Positions 7,496 to 16,529 of a stretch of DNA of 64,000 nucleotides are shown here, one piece after another. The first letter of the stretch is position 1. Each line of letters opens with the position of its first letter. Source of the DNA: Dethiosulfatarculus sandiegensis (GTDB lineage Bacteria; Desulfobacterota; Desulfarculia; Desulfarculales; Desulfarculaceae). Location: the NCBI RefSeq assembly GCF_000931935.2, contig NZ_AZAC01000017.1, forward strand, positions 62,001 to 126,000. Direction: 5' to 3'. The notes under the pieces were generated by a model. The model had not been told where the DNA came from, ran no database searches, and saw only the letters and a list, made by a program, of their open reading frames with translations. A program made the translations under genes and the position numbers.

Positions 7496-8251
7496 ATGTC
7501 AAAGACACTCCCTTCGGCTGATTCAGAGAGCGGGTTTAAAGCGGCCTCCATTATCCTGCCTATTATGAACGAAACACATTCACTTTCTAAGACCATTGAA
7601 ATTATCGAGTCTGAATGTGCAGATCTGGTGGGCCAATACCTGATAGTAGCCTGCGACCGTACGGAAGAAGAAAGCCTCAAGAGAGCCAGGGTCTTTACCT
7701 CTCGCGATTCAGACAGATTTCAGCTTTTTTTCCAGGAATTGCCTTTTTTGGGCGGAGCCATGCGGGATGCCTTTTCCCGGGTTTCGGGCAGTCATGTAGT
7801 CATGATGGCCAGCGACCTGGAGACCGACCCCCATGATGTCAAGCATCTGATAAGCATGGCCCAAAGATATCCGGCAGACATAACCACCTGTTCCAGATGG
7901 GTTAAAGGCGGTGATTTCGCCGGTTACGACAAGTTGAAACTGGTCCTTAATTATCTTTTTCAGAAGTTTTTTTCTTTGGTCTTTTCCTGCAATCTGTCCG
8001 ACATGACCTACGGCTACAGGATTTTCCCCACTGCATTGGTCAAGTCGGTTGCCTGGCAGGAAGTAAGGCATCCTTTTTTATTTGAAACCCTGGTAAAACC
8101 ATTACGTTTAGGTGTTAAAGTCCATGAAATTCCCTCTCAATGGAAAGCCAGGGAAGAAGGAGAATCTCAAAACACCTTTTTGCGTAATTTCGAATATTTC
8201 CGCACAGGATTAGCCGCCAGGTTCGCAGACAGGGATTCACTGATTCTATAA
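7496..8251 (+). CDS. Family 2 glycosyltransferase (dolichyl-phosphate-mannose synthase-like)
   Basis: A 251-aa GT-A fold protein. The N-terminus has the GT2 pattern AASIILPIMNETHSL. The nucleotide-sugar and metal site is seen as VVMMASDLETDP, an uncommon form of the DxD motif, and a DMTYGYRIF stretch lies near residue 165. There are no long membrane helices, although VLNYLFQKFFSLVFS around residues 143-157 could touch the membrane. It probably moves a sugar from a nucleotide donor to a lipid or glycan. It is first in a plus-strand run with the STELLO-like protein, an epimerase and a flippase-like membrane protein, which suggests a surface glycan pathway. ATG preceded by AAGGAT. Confidence 0.8.
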   Translation: MSKTLPSADSESGFKAASIILPIMNETHSLSKTIEIIESECADLVGQYLIVACDRTEEESLKRARVFTSRDSDRFQLFFQELPFLGGAMRDAFSRVSGSHVVMMASDLETDPHDVKHLISMAQRYPADITTCSRWVKGGDFAGYDKLKLVLNYLFQKFFSLVFSCNLSDMTYGYRIFPTALVKSVAWQEVRHPFLFETLVKPLRLGVKVHEIPSQWKAREEGESQNTFLRNFEYFRTGLAARFADRDSLIL

Positions 8252-8319
8252 AGGCGATTTGGGAAAGCACCCGGCCTTAAAGCGCCGGGCAGGGAGAATT
8301 GCGGCACAAGGGAGGGGTC

Positions 8320-9240
8320 ATGCGAAAGGTAATTGTCACAACCACCATCAACCCGCCGACTGAAGCCATCATTCGTTACGATTCCATGGAAGACTGGAGC
8401 CTGGTGGTCATAGGCGACCTCAAGACCCCCAAGGATTACAAGTTGAAAAAAGGCGTCTATGTCTCTCCTGAAGAACAGGAGGCATATGACAAGGAACTTT
8501 CTGACGCCATTGGCTGGAACTGCATTCAAAGACGCAGTTTCGGGCTTTTGTGGGCCAGGGATCTGGGAGCCGACCTGGTGGCGGTTATTGATGATGACAA
8601 CATACCCTTGCCGGGGTGGGGAGAGAACCTCATGCTCGGCCGGGAGGTGTCGGTAAATTATTATGCTGATCAGTCGCCTGCCTTTGACCCGGTGGGGGCC
8701 ACCAACCACCCCCATCTCTGGCACAGGGGGTTTCCCTTGCCGCTTTTGGCCCAAAGGGACTATACGGATGTCTCAACCCGGCGGATAACTTGCGATGTAC
8801 AGGCTGATTTTTGGAACGGGGACCCGGACATAGACGCCATCTGCCGCATGGAGCACGCCCCGGAGTGTGATTTCAATTCTGAATTATTTCCCTTGGCCGG
8901 GCAGGGAATAAGCCCTTTCAATTCCCAGAATACGTTTGTAAGTGGCCGTTTTTTAAAGGATTATTTTTTGTTCCCCCATGTGGGGCGCATGGATGACATC
9001 TGGGCCTCTTTTTATCTCCAGGCCTTGGGCGCCAAGGTGGTTTACGGCAAGCCTTCGGTTTACCAGGAAAGAAACGTCCATGACCTGGTGAAGGATATGA
9101 AACAGGAATACCTGGGCTATGAGAACAACCTCAGGCTGGTTCAGGAACTGGAAGGCGATCCCAAAGCCCTTTTCAAATATCTGCCCGAACGCTCTCAAAA
9201 GGCTTTTCAACTCTATCGGAGGCACTTTAAAGATGAGTAA
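8320..9240 (+). CDS. STELLO/DUF288-like putative glycosyltransferase
   Basis: A 306-aa protein. It opens with KVIVTTTINPPTEAI, the signature I associate with the STELLO/DUF288 group, and has an Asp cluster (LVAVIDDDNIP) like the metal-binding site of GT-A glycosyltransferases. The middle has GATNHPHLWHRGFPLPLL and the C-terminal half GRMDDIWASF, which fits a catalytic region. No signal peptide or membrane helix is evident. ATG 8320 is chosen because GGGAGGGG lies immediately upstream; a TTG at 8299 is possible. The downstream epimerase start overlaps its stop by 8 nt, so the two are coupled. The enzymatic activity and sugar are inferred only. Confidence 0.65.
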   Translation: MRKVIVTTTINPPTEAIIRYDSMEDWSLVVIGDLKTPKDYKLKKGVYVSPEEQEAYDKELSDAIGWNCIQRRSFGLLWARDLGADLVAVIDDDNIPLPGWGENLMLGREVSVNYYADQSPAFDPVGATNHPHLWHRGFPLPLLAQRDYTDVSTRRITCDVQADFWNGDPDIDAICRMEHAPECDFNSELFPLAGQGISPFNSQNTFVSGRFLKDYFLFPHVGRMDDIWASFYLQALGAKVVYGKPSVYQERNVHDLVKDMKQEYLGYENNLRLVQELEGDPKALFKYLPERSQKAFQLYRRHFKDE

Positions 9241-10225
9241 AATCCTGATCACCGGTGGGGCCGGTTTTGTAGGCAGGCATTTTTGTCACAGGTTGTTGGA
9301 GGCAGGGGACCAGGTCCATTGTGTTGATTCAGTTGCCCAATATACGGGAGGGGTGCATCCCGATAACCGGTGGCCGCTTTTCGAGCCCAGGGATTTTGAT
9401 AATTTTCATTTTTATCACCAGGATTGCAGGGAATTTTTCCAAAACAACACAGACACTGATTTTGACTATGTGTTTCACCTGGCAGCCATGGTGGGCGGGC
9501 GCTTGATGATCGAGAACAACCCCCTGGCCGTGGCCGACGACCTGGCCATTGATTCCATGTATTGGCAATGGGCCCAAGAGGCCCGCCCCGGAAAAAGTGT
9601 TTGCTTCAGCTCCAGCGCCGCCTACCCCATAAAGCTCCAGACCAGGGAGAACAACCTCCTCTTGAAGGAAGATATGATCGATTTCAGTGAGGATATAGGC
9701 ATGCCCGACATGTCCTATGGCTGGTCGAAGCTTACCCTGGAGTACCTTTGCCGCCTGGCTTATGCCAAGCATGGCCTTAAAAGCGTGGCCTACAGGCCGT
9801 TTTCAGGGTACGGCGAAGACCAGGACATGACCTATCCTTTTCCGTCCATTTGCCAAAGGGCGCTGGATAATTACGGGGCCGAGACCCTTATGGTCTGGGG
9901 CAGCGGGCTCCAGATGCGGGATTTCATCCATATAGAGGACTGTGTAACCGGAGTCTTGACCACCATGGATAAGGTGGACGATGGCAAGGCCATCAACCTC
10001 TCCACCGGTGTTCTGACCAATTTTCGCCAACTGGCCGGGATGATGGCTGAAAAAGCCGGGTATTCGCCCGAGATCGTAAGTAAAAGCGATAAGCCGGAGG
10101 GGGTCTTTGCCCGGGGCGGTGACACGGAAAAACAAAAGACTCTGGGTTTTGAACACAGCATCTCCCTGGACCAGGGCATTGGACGGGCTTTGGAATATCT
10201 TTCCGCCAAGACGGAAAGGGCCTGA
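9233..10225 (+). CDS. NAD-dependent nucleotide-sugar epimerase/dehydratase
   Basis: A 330-aa short-chain dehydrogenase of the extended (sugar epimerase) type. The N-terminus has the Rossmann motif ITGGAGFVG. FHLAAMVGG follows, then CFSSSAAYP (the catalytic Ser/Thr region) and the YxxxK pair in YGWSK. The set resembles GDP-mannose 3,5-epimerase and GDP/UDP-hexose epimerases. ATG 9233 is chosen since it aligns with the Rossmann start and has CGGAGG about 9 nt upstream; longer in-frame starts would only add sequence overlapping the previous gene. It makes an activated sugar for the neighbouring transferases. The next gene's ATG overlaps its TGA by one base. Confidence 0.88.
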   Translation: MSKILITGGAGFVGRHFCHRLLEAGDQVHCVDSVAQYTGGVHPDNRWPLFEPRDFDNFHFYHQDCREFFQNNTDTDFDYVFHLAAMVGGRLMIENNPLAVADDLAIDSMYWQWAQEARPGKSVCFSSSAAYPIKLQTRENNLLLKEDMIDFSEDIGMPDMSYGWSKLTLEYLCRLAYAKHGLKSVAYRPFSGYGEDQDMTYPFPSICQRALDNYGAETLMVWGSGLQMRDFIHIEDCVTGVLTTMDKVDDGKAINLSTGVLTNFRQLAGMMAEKAGYSPEIVSKSDKPEGVFARGGDTEKQKTLGFEHSISLDQGIGRALEYLSAKTERA

Positions 10226-11208
10226 TGAAACAAGCCGCCAAAATGCACCTGTTTTTCGGGGCCAAGGTTGTTATCAGCCTCGGCCTGGTGGGAGTATTGT
10301 TTTACCGCCTGGATTGGGAGGTCATAAACCGCCTGAGCCTTTCTTTTGATTTTTGGTATTTTTTACCGCTGGCCGCGGCGTTCACCCTGATGCAGATTCC
10401 CGGGGCATGGCGCTGGCAAGAGGTTCTGAAATGCCACGGGCTCAAACAGTCCCTTTGGCAGGGGGCCAGGCTTTACCTGGTGGGTTATTTTTTTAATAAT
10501 TTTTTACCCACTGCCATTGGCGGGGATATGGTCAGGGGTTATGAATCAGGCCGCAGGCTCGGCAGCCTGGCCAAGGTTTATACCTCCATCCTGATGGAAA
10601 GGCTTTTGGGGCTGCTGGCCTGCCTCACCCTGGCCTTGTTTTTTTTACCTTGGGTTAATCCGCCCCGGCCGCTTTGTTTGATGGTTCTGGGCTTGAATCT
10701 TTTGGCCTGGCTGGGCATGGCGCTGGTATTGTGGTCCAAAACCCATGCCCTGGTAGACACCCTCTTAAAGCGGCTTCCGAGTAAAATCAGCCAAAAGCTA
10801 ACCCGTATAACCGGCTCCCTGGCCGAATACCGGGGCCATATCCCCAGGCTGGGGCTTGGCTTCCTGGCCGCCTTGGCTTACCAGGCAGGATTGATCTGGG
10901 TGGCCTGGCTCGGCGGCTTTCTGGCCGGATTCACCTGGATCAGCCTGGCGGATTATCTGGTATTCGTGCCCCTGATCTGGGTGGTTTCTCTTTTGCCGAT
11001 CACCTTCAATGCCCTGGGAGTGCGGGAAATAAGCTTTGCCTATTTTTTCAGCCTGCTTGGCGGGGAGCCGGAACAGGGTGTGCTGGTCTCTTTGGTCCTT
11101 TTTGTCACAATTTTGCTCACCAGCCTAAGTGGCGGGGTTCTATGGTGGACAGGCGGTGAGAAACTTTCCGGCCTAAGGCAAAGGGCAGAGGCCGGTCCGG
11201 GAAATTAA
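10225..11208 (+). CDS. Flippase-like integral membrane protein (LPG synthase TM / UPF0104 family)
   Basis: A 327-aa hydrophobic protein with about eight membrane helices. It matches the family annotated lysylphosphatidylglycerol synthase transmembrane region: YFFNNFLPTAIGGDMVRGY is the typical N-terminal signature, and LPITFNALGVREISF the typical C-terminal one. Stand-alone members in glycan clusters are thought to help lipid-linked sugar transfer or flipping, but this is not established for this one. The start overlaps the epimerase stop (TGATG), so the four genes from 7496 probably form one operon. Confidence 0.8.
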   Translation: MKQAAKMHLFFGAKVVISLGLVGVLFYRLDWEVINRLSLSFDFWYFLPLAAAFTLMQIPGAWRWQEVLKCHGLKQSLWQGARLYLVGYFFNNFLPTAIGGDMVRGYESGRRLGSLAKVYTSILMERLLGLLACLTLALFFLPWVNPPRPLCLMVLGLNLLAWLGMALVLWSKTHALVDTLLKRLPSKISQKLTRITGSLAEYRGHIPRLGLGFLAALAYQAGLIWVAWLGGFLAGFTWISLADYLVFVPLIWVVSLLPITFNALGVREISFAYFFSLLGGEPEQGVLVSLVLFVTILLTSLSGGVLWWTGGEKLSGLRQRAEAGPGN

Positions 11209-11313
11209 ACGATTTGGCGTCCTTTTTTGTCTTGGGACTGACTCCTATTTAAAATAGTGCTATTGTTGTAATGCGCGAGCAGGTGAGACACTGTTTTTCC
11301 GGGAGCATCCAAA

Positions 11314-12498
11314 TTGGGTTCCATGTTGATTCCGCTGATCCTCATGGTCGGCGTATTTTTTTTGAATTTCCTTTCCCGGGTGGTCATGGGCCCGCTGTTG
11401 CCCTTGATTGAGATGGACCTTCACCTCACCCATTCCCAGGCGGGATCGCTTTTATTCTTTTTATCCTTGGGTTATTTCATTACTCTTTTGGCTTCGGGGT
11501 TTGTATCTCAGAAACTGGACCACAGGCGCACCATGTTGATCTCCTGTTTGGGGGTGGGGGTTGCCACGCTGGGGCTTAGCGTGGCCGACTCCCTTTGGAG
11601 CATGAGGCTTGGCTTGTTTGGCCTGGGCATGGCGGCAGGCCCCTATCTGCCCAGCGCCATAGCGGTTCTGACCCATATCATCCCCTGTAAGTATTGGGGC
11701 CGGGCCTTGGCCATTCATGAAACCGCCCCCAATGCCGCCATGTTGGTGGCTCCTTTGAGTGTGGAGTTTTTCTTTGCGTTTCTTTCCTGGCGCTCCCTTT
11801 TGCTGGCCTACGGTCTTTTGAGTTTGTGTGTGTTTGTTGGTTTCCTGCGCTGGGGTCCCCAAACAGACTTAAAAGGCCAGGCTCCGTCCCCAAGGGTAAT
11901 GGCCGGTCTTTTGACCAAACCCCAGATTTTTGGGATGTGTTCGCTTTTTGTGCTCGGTGCGTCGGTCAGTCTGGGGGTTTACACCATACTTCCCCTGTAT
12001 TTGGTATCCGCCAAGGAAATGGCCATATCCCAAGTAAATTATCTGATCTTCTACTGCCGCATCCCGAGCCTTATCATTGTTTTTGGGGTGGGGTGGGTCA
12101 ATGACCGCCTTGGCCCCATGCGCACCCTGGCCATTGTTATGGGGATTGCAGGAGCATTTTTGGCCTTGTTGGCTTTGGCGGATGCGAGCTGGGTCTGGAT
12201 AGTTGTCTGCGTACAGTCGCCAGTGGCGGGTTGTTTTTTCCTTCCCGCCTTGAGCGCTGCGGCCCGTATGGGCCCGCCGAGCCAGAGAAACCTGGTGGTT
12301 TCCATCTGTAGCGCAGGGGGAATACTTTTTGGAGCGGGGGTGACACCGGCCTTTGTGGGCTGGATGGGCACAAAGGGACAGTTCGACCTTGCTTTTATCC
12401 TGCTTGGCTTGGCCATACTTTTGGGCTTGTTGCTTTTACCACTGCTTAGGACAAAGGAAGACCCCCTGAAAGATGATTCCGCCGGGGCCGCCTGTTGA
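11314..12498 (+). CDS. Major facilitator superfamily transporter
   Basis: A 394-aa membrane protein with about 12 predicted helices in two halves. The loop between helices 2 and 3 has SQKLDHRRTMLIS, a form of the MFS motif A, and the second half repeats it weakly in VNDRLGPMRTLA. It belongs to the nitrate/sugar/organic anion-type antiporter-like MFS set. The substrate cannot be assigned. TTG 11314 has GGGAG 8 nt upstream; ATG 11323 is an alternative only three codons later. It is 105 nt from the flippase-like gene and may have its own promoter. A perfect terminator follows. Confidence 0.85.
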   Translation: MGSMLIPLILMVGVFFLNFLSRVVMGPLLPLIEMDLHLTHSQAGSLLFFLSLGYFITLLASGFVSQKLDHRRTMLISCLGVGVATLGLSVADSLWSMRLGLFGLGMAAGPYLPSAIAVLTHIIPCKYWGRALAIHETAPNAAMLVAPLSVEFFFAFLSWRSLLLAYGLLSLCVFVGFLRWGPQTDLKGQAPSPRVMAGLLTKPQIFGMCSLFVLGASVSLGVYTILPLYLVSAKEMAISQVNYLIFYCRIPSLIIVFGVGWVNDRLGPMRTLAIVMGIAGAFLALLALADASWVWIVVCVQSPVAGCFFLPALSAAARMGPPSQRNLVVSICSAGGILFGAGVTPAFVGWMGTKGQFDLAFILLGLAILLGLLLLPLLRTKEDPLKDDSAGAAC

Positions 12499-12588
12499 AT
12501 TCAGTTAATGCGGCAGCCGCACTGCGAATATAAGGACTATGTAGTCAGGATTATTAGATGGGCTGGATTTTTGCAACCCGCCGATCTT

Positions 12589-12630
12589 AAAACAAATGCC
12601 CTGGAGGCGTTGCGCCAGGGCATTTGTTTT
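12589..12630. terminator. Bidirectional terminator between convergent genes
   Basis: A 16-bp perfect stem (12589-12604 with 12615-12630, AAAACAAATGCCCTGG) around a 10-nt loop. A T-run lies on the plus side, and the AAAA on the left gives a T-run on the minus strand. It separates the MFS gene from the convergent secreted protein gene. Confidence 0.9.
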
Positions 12631-12652
12631 CCAGAAACGGGCTGTTTGTTAA

Positions 12653-14014
12653 TTACTTGGTAAAGGCCTCACCGGTGTAAACCGCTTCAAACTCCTTGCC
12701 CTTGATCTTTTTCAGCCAGTTTATTTGATCATCATTCCAATCCGGATGAGGTGAGCCGGAAATAAAAAGATCTCCGCCGTTGTCCGCCAGGATCATGCCG
12801 TATTTTTTAAGGGCCCTTAAGATAACCTTGACCGGCTCGGGAAAGGGTTCAATATCAAAGCTTGCCTTCAGGCGCAATCTGAGGCCCATGGGCGGCCGCA
12901 CATCAGCCTTAACCGGGCTGGCGTGGTGGGTTGCCGGCAGGATATATGCCTTTCTGGTCTTTTGTACGGTAAAGCGGAGGGCATGGTTGATCTCGCCCTT
13001 TTCGTGCACTTCTTCATACCTGATCAGGCCAGGAAAAATGGGCAGCCCTGCCGCGTCAGCCGAGGTCCAGCCTAAGGGCCTCAGTTTATTGGTGGTGAGG
13101 TCGAAAATAGCTCCGCTGCCAGCGTTCCAGCCCTTTCCCGCCTTGGAGGCCAGGTAGACCTCATAGAGCTTTTTGGCGTCATAGTCAACTACGATTATGT
13201 GCCGGTCACCGCCTTTTTCTATAGGCGCATCAGGGGGAATGGGGTAAGGACCTGGGTCGCTTTCCCTGTAGTATTTGAATTTAACCGGAACCTTGGGCTG
13301 GCCCTTACGCACCACCACGTAGGGGATGCCGAAGGGTGTGCCTTTTTTCAAGGGATAACCCAGCACTTTCCAGCGGTTGCCTGAGCCAAAGTCGGGATGC
13401 AAAGAAGTGTACATGCCTATGTTTTTGAGATAGACGTCTGATTTGGGATGCCTGGGCAGGCGGGAAATGTCCATGTTCCAGGGGTTGTCCGGGGGGAATA
13501 CCTGTAAAGGCAATTTTTTGCCTTTATATACTACAAAGGTTTTTCCCGGAGCTTCCCGACTGGCCTTGAATTCAGGGGCGCTGACCGAAAGAGTTTTTCG
13601 TTGGGAATCAAAAGGCGCCCATTGGCCTGCTATGTTGTAGGTTGGCCAAAAGCTCCAGTTGCCGGGCATATCCAGAATAAATGACGCCTGGTAGGAAATG
13701 CTTTGCCCGGGCCGCAGCCGCCAGCCCTGGTATTGGTAGCCAAAGTCCCGATTCAGCATTTTGGGGCCCCTGGACCAGCGAGAGCCTACAAATATCCCGA
13801 ATTTATTGTGAAATACAACCGAATCATTAGAAACATTGCGCAAGGTGAAGGAGATCTCCACCCTGCTTCCTATCTTGGGTTTTTCTTCGCAAACCAGGTT
13901 AAAGCGGACCAGCTCAATTCCCTGCCCCGAGACCTTGGGTTGGGCCCAGGCGTTTTCAATGCCTGTGAGGGCCGCCAAAATGATCAAAAGAAAAATGGTT
14001 GTTTTTACCCGCAT
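12653..14014 (-). CDS. Conserved secreted protein of unknown function
   Basis: A 453-aa protein with a clear signal peptide (basic start, hydrophobic core, ANAWAQ-like cleavage near residue 25; here GIENAWAQ). Residues 30-150 look like an immunoglobulin-like beta domain (VEISFTLRNVSNDSVVF). The rest matches a conserved family that recurs in soil and anaerobic bacteria, marked by NPWNMDISRLP, SLHPDFGSG, DRHIIVVDYD, WTSADAAGLPI, MGLRLRLKASFDI and YGMILADNGGD. I know no proven activity; a carbohydrate-related role is a guess from the location beside polysaccharide genes. It ends 19 nt past the TPR gene and is co-oriented with it, so they are probably co-transcribed. Confidence 0.75.
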   Translation of the reverse strand: MRVKTTIFLLIILAALTGIENAWAQPKVSGQGIELVRFNLVCEEKPKIGSRVEISFTLRNVSNDSVVFHNKFGIFVGSRWSRGPKMLNRDFGYQYQGWRLRPGQSISYQASFILDMPGNWSFWPTYNIAGQWAPFDSQRKTLSVSAPEFKASREAPGKTFVVYKGKKLPLQVFPPDNPWNMDISRLPRHPKSDVYLKNIGMYTSLHPDFGSGNRWKVLGYPLKKGTPFGIPYVVVRKGQPKVPVKFKYYRESDPGPYPIPPDAPIEKGGDRHIIVVDYDAKKLYEVYLASKAGKGWNAGSGAIFDLTTNKLRPLGWTSADAAGLPIFPGLIRYEEVHEKGEINHALRFTVQKTRKAYILPATHHASPVKADVRPPMGLRLRLKASFDIEPFPEPVKVILRALKKYGMILADNGGDLFISGSPHPDWNDDQINWLKKIKGKEFEAVYTGEAFTK

Positions 14015-14032
14015 TTCGGTAAATCAACTTTC

Positions 14033-16423
14033 TTATTTGATTTTGTTCAAAAGCTTTTGCGCCTCGGGTTTTTCGCGGAAAGACCCTGGTATGGCGAGTG
14101 CTTTTTCCAAGGTCTTCTGGGCCATGCTGATGTTCTCCAAGCCATAGTAGGCCTGGGCCATGTGATAGAGGATAGTGGGGTTGTCAGGCGATATTTTGAG
14201 AGCCTCTTCCAACTCAACCTGCGCGCTTTCGTAAGCCTTTCTTTGAATCAGAATCCAACCCATCGTGTCCAGTATCCTGGGATCTTCCGGGGCCAGGCGT
14301 TTGGCCTGCTGAATAAGGGGCATGGCTTCGTTCAAGTACTTGTCCCCGCCCAGACGGGCCAGGAGATAAGCCAGGTTGTTGAGGGCCGGGATAAAGTCGC
14401 GGCTTATGGCCAGGGCGTCACGGTAGTCCTTGGCCGCCTCTTCGGTATTGCCCAGGACTTCCTGCGCATCACCTCTGGCCACCAGAGCGGCCAGGTTGGT
14501 GGGGCGAAGTTCAAGCACCTTGTCCAGATATTTTTTTGCGTCTTTCGGCTTATCCTGGGCCCTGGCCACTGCGGCCATGCCCAGATACGGCCCGACCAGT
14601 TTGGGATTAAGGGCCAAGGCCTTTTCGTACTGCTCAACAGCCATGGGGAAATTCTTTTGCATCTGATAGACATCACCGAGCATGGTATGCAAAACATAGG
14701 GATTTTGCGATCTGGGCAGTTGCTTTTGAATGACTTCAACCGCCTTTTTGGGCTTGCCGTCATCCATGGAGATCATGGCCAGGCGCATGATGGAGTCATA
14801 TAGGTCAGGCTGTTTTTTGAGCGCTTCCTCATAAAATTTAATTGCCTGCTCTTTTTGGCTGCGGGCTTCCGCCAGTGAACCGAGGCGCTGGTACCCCAGT
14901 CCGGATTGAGGGCGCTGTTTGATGATTTTTTTGAATTCCTGCTCGGCCTTGCCGTAGGCTCCCTGAGCCAGGTAGAGACGCCCCATCATATCAATGGCGC
15001 CCAAGTTTTTAGGCTCCTTGGCAAGTATTTGATCCACTTGGCCGATCGCCTGTAAAAGATCACCTTCCTCGGCCTGTATGTTGGCTAAAAGAAAGCGAAC
15101 CCTTATATCAGCGGGATCAGACTTGATAGCCTTGTTCAGGTCCGCCTTGGCCAATTGGGTCTTCCGCTGGCGCACAAAGGCCTGCCCCCTTCTGTACAGG
15201 GCTTCCGGGTCCAGTGGCCTGGCTCTCAGCACCTCGGTAAGGGTGGTTACCGCCTTCTCCAGGTATCCCCGGATCAGTTCGATCCTGGCTTTCAGAATCA
15301 GGGCCGAGGATTCGGTGGGGTTTTTCTTGAACACCTTGTTCAGAGTAGCTTCGGCTTCCTGCAGCTTACCGCTTTCAATATCCAGTTCGGCCAAGGCGTT
15401 TTGAGGCATGGGTGAATCAGGTTCGATTTCAGCGGCTTTTTGCAGATAGCTTCTGGCCTTGGGCCGGTCGCCCTGGGCTGCGTAAAAACGGGCGGTCATC
15501 AAAAGGGGCCATATGGATTTGGGATCCTGTCTTATAGCCTCCAGATAGGTCTGCTCAGCCTGGCCGGGTTTGCCCGATACTGTGAAGAGACGGGCAAGAG
15601 CCAGTCTGTAACGCACTTCTTCCGGATGCTGGGAAATAAGTTGACGCAAGGCCTTTTCGGCCTGTTGGGGTTTTTGCTGGCGCATCAGAAGCTCCACCAG
15701 CATGAGTTGGAGGCGTCCCTCCTCCGGATGGGCCAAGGCTGCTTGTTTTAAGTATTCGGCAGCCTCTTTGTTTTTATCCTGGGTCAGGTAAAGCCTCACC
15801 AGGAGCAGTTTGGGGGTGAGCAGTCTGGGCGCCAGCTGGACGGCCTTTTTGAATTCCTTTTCCGCCAGGTCAGCTCGGCCTTCCTCCAGGTTCTGTTGAC
15901 CTAAAAGGACATGGATGTCGGCCCTTTTGGGCGCCAGGGCCAGGGCCTTTTCCAGACTGGCCACGGCCTTTTTGGTGTTTTGCACCTGGGCAAAGGACTG
16001 GCCTTCCAAAACCAGGGCGTCTATATTTTCAGGCTCTGCCTTGAGCACCAGTTGAGCGCGCTCCAGTGACTCATCGGCCCGCCCCGCCAACAAGGCTATC
16101 TGGCCCAGCCTGATCTGGGCGTCAAGGTTGTCCGGATCCAAAGTGACCACATTAAAGAAAAGGCGGTATGCCTGGGCCATTTCCCCAAGTTTCATGTAAG
16201 TGAGCGCCAGACGATAGTGGGCTTCCACATATTTTGGGTCCAGTTTCAGCGCGTTCCTCAACTCAACTGTGGCTTCTTTCAGCTTCCCCTCTTCATAGTA
16301 TTTCAGACCTTTTTGATAGTAATCATGTTTGTCTGCGGCCAGAGCAACAGTGGCCGTCGTCGATAGACTTAGCGCCAATAACAGAATCGCAAAGCCCTTG
16401 AGCCGAGTCTGAAAAACTCTCAT
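14033..16423 (-). CDS. Secreted TPR-repeat protein, PrsT-like (exosortase/PEP-CTERM locus)
   Basis: A 796-aa protein with a signal peptide (ALSLSTTATVALAA) followed by about 20 tetratricopeptide repeats covering nearly the whole chain. The opening HDYYQKGLKYYEEGKLKEA and repeated LKNAL/PxxxxA pattern resemble PrsT of PEP-CTERM/exosortase systems (usually ~900 aa). Unlike PrsT lipoproteins, no lipobox cysteine is visible, so it should be free in the periplasm. It probably scaffolds polysaccharide assembly proteins. ATG 16423 has a very good ribosome site (GGAGGAGAAC); an ATG at 16525 lies inside a -10 box and is rejected. Confidence 0.8.
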   Translation of the reverse strand: MRVFQTRLKGFAILLLALSLSTTATVALAADKHDYYQKGLKYYEEGKLKEATVELRNALKLDPKYVEAHYRLALTYMKLGEMAQAYRLFFNVVTLDPDNLDAQIRLGQIALLAGRADESLERAQLVLKAEPENIDALVLEGQSFAQVQNTKKAVASLEKALALAPKRADIHVLLGQQNLEEGRADLAEKEFKKAVQLAPRLLTPKLLLVRLYLTQDKNKEAAEYLKQAALAHPEEGRLQLMLVELLMRQQKPQQAEKALRQLISQHPEEVRYRLALARLFTVSGKPGQAEQTYLEAIRQDPKSIWPLLMTARFYAAQGDRPKARSYLQKAAEIEPDSPMPQNALAELDIESGKLQEAEATLNKVFKKNPTESSALILKARIELIRGYLEKAVTTLTEVLRARPLDPEALYRRGQAFVRQRKTQLAKADLNKAIKSDPADIRVRFLLANIQAEEGDLLQAIGQVDQILAKEPKNLGAIDMMGRLYLAQGAYGKAEQEFKKIIKQRPQSGLGYQRLGSLAEARSQKEQAIKFYEEALKKQPDLYDSIMRLAMISMDDGKPKKAVEVIQKQLPRSQNPYVLHTMLGDVYQMQKNFPMAVEQYEKALALNPKLVGPYLGMAAVARAQDKPKDAKKYLDKVLELRPTNLAALVARGDAQEVLGNTEEAAKDYRDALAISRDFIPALNNLAYLLARLGGDKYLNEAMPLIQQAKRLAPEDPRILDTMGWILIQRKAYESAQVELEEALKISPDNPTILYHMAQAYYGLENISMAQKTLEKALAIPGSFREKPEAQKLLNKIK

Positions 16424-16523
16424 GTTCTCCTCCAGGCGCCCGGCAGATCGGGCTTTACAAAAGGATGAGAAGTCAAGCGACGCTCTTCCCGGCGCCGACT
16501 GCGACTTTTTTAGGAGGCCTCTC

Positions 16524-16529
16524 ATTATA
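16524..16529 (-). promoter_or_regulatory. -10 box for the PrsT-like gene
   Basis: A perfect TATAAT on the minus strand, about 100 nt upstream of ATG 16423. No convincing -35 is seen at 16-18 nt, so an activator may be needed. Confidence 0.4.

Noticed and set aside
16424..16525. N-terminal extension of the PrsT-like protein to ATG 16525
   Set aside because: That ATG lies in a perfect -10 box, and the signal peptide with a strong ribosome site begins at 16423.
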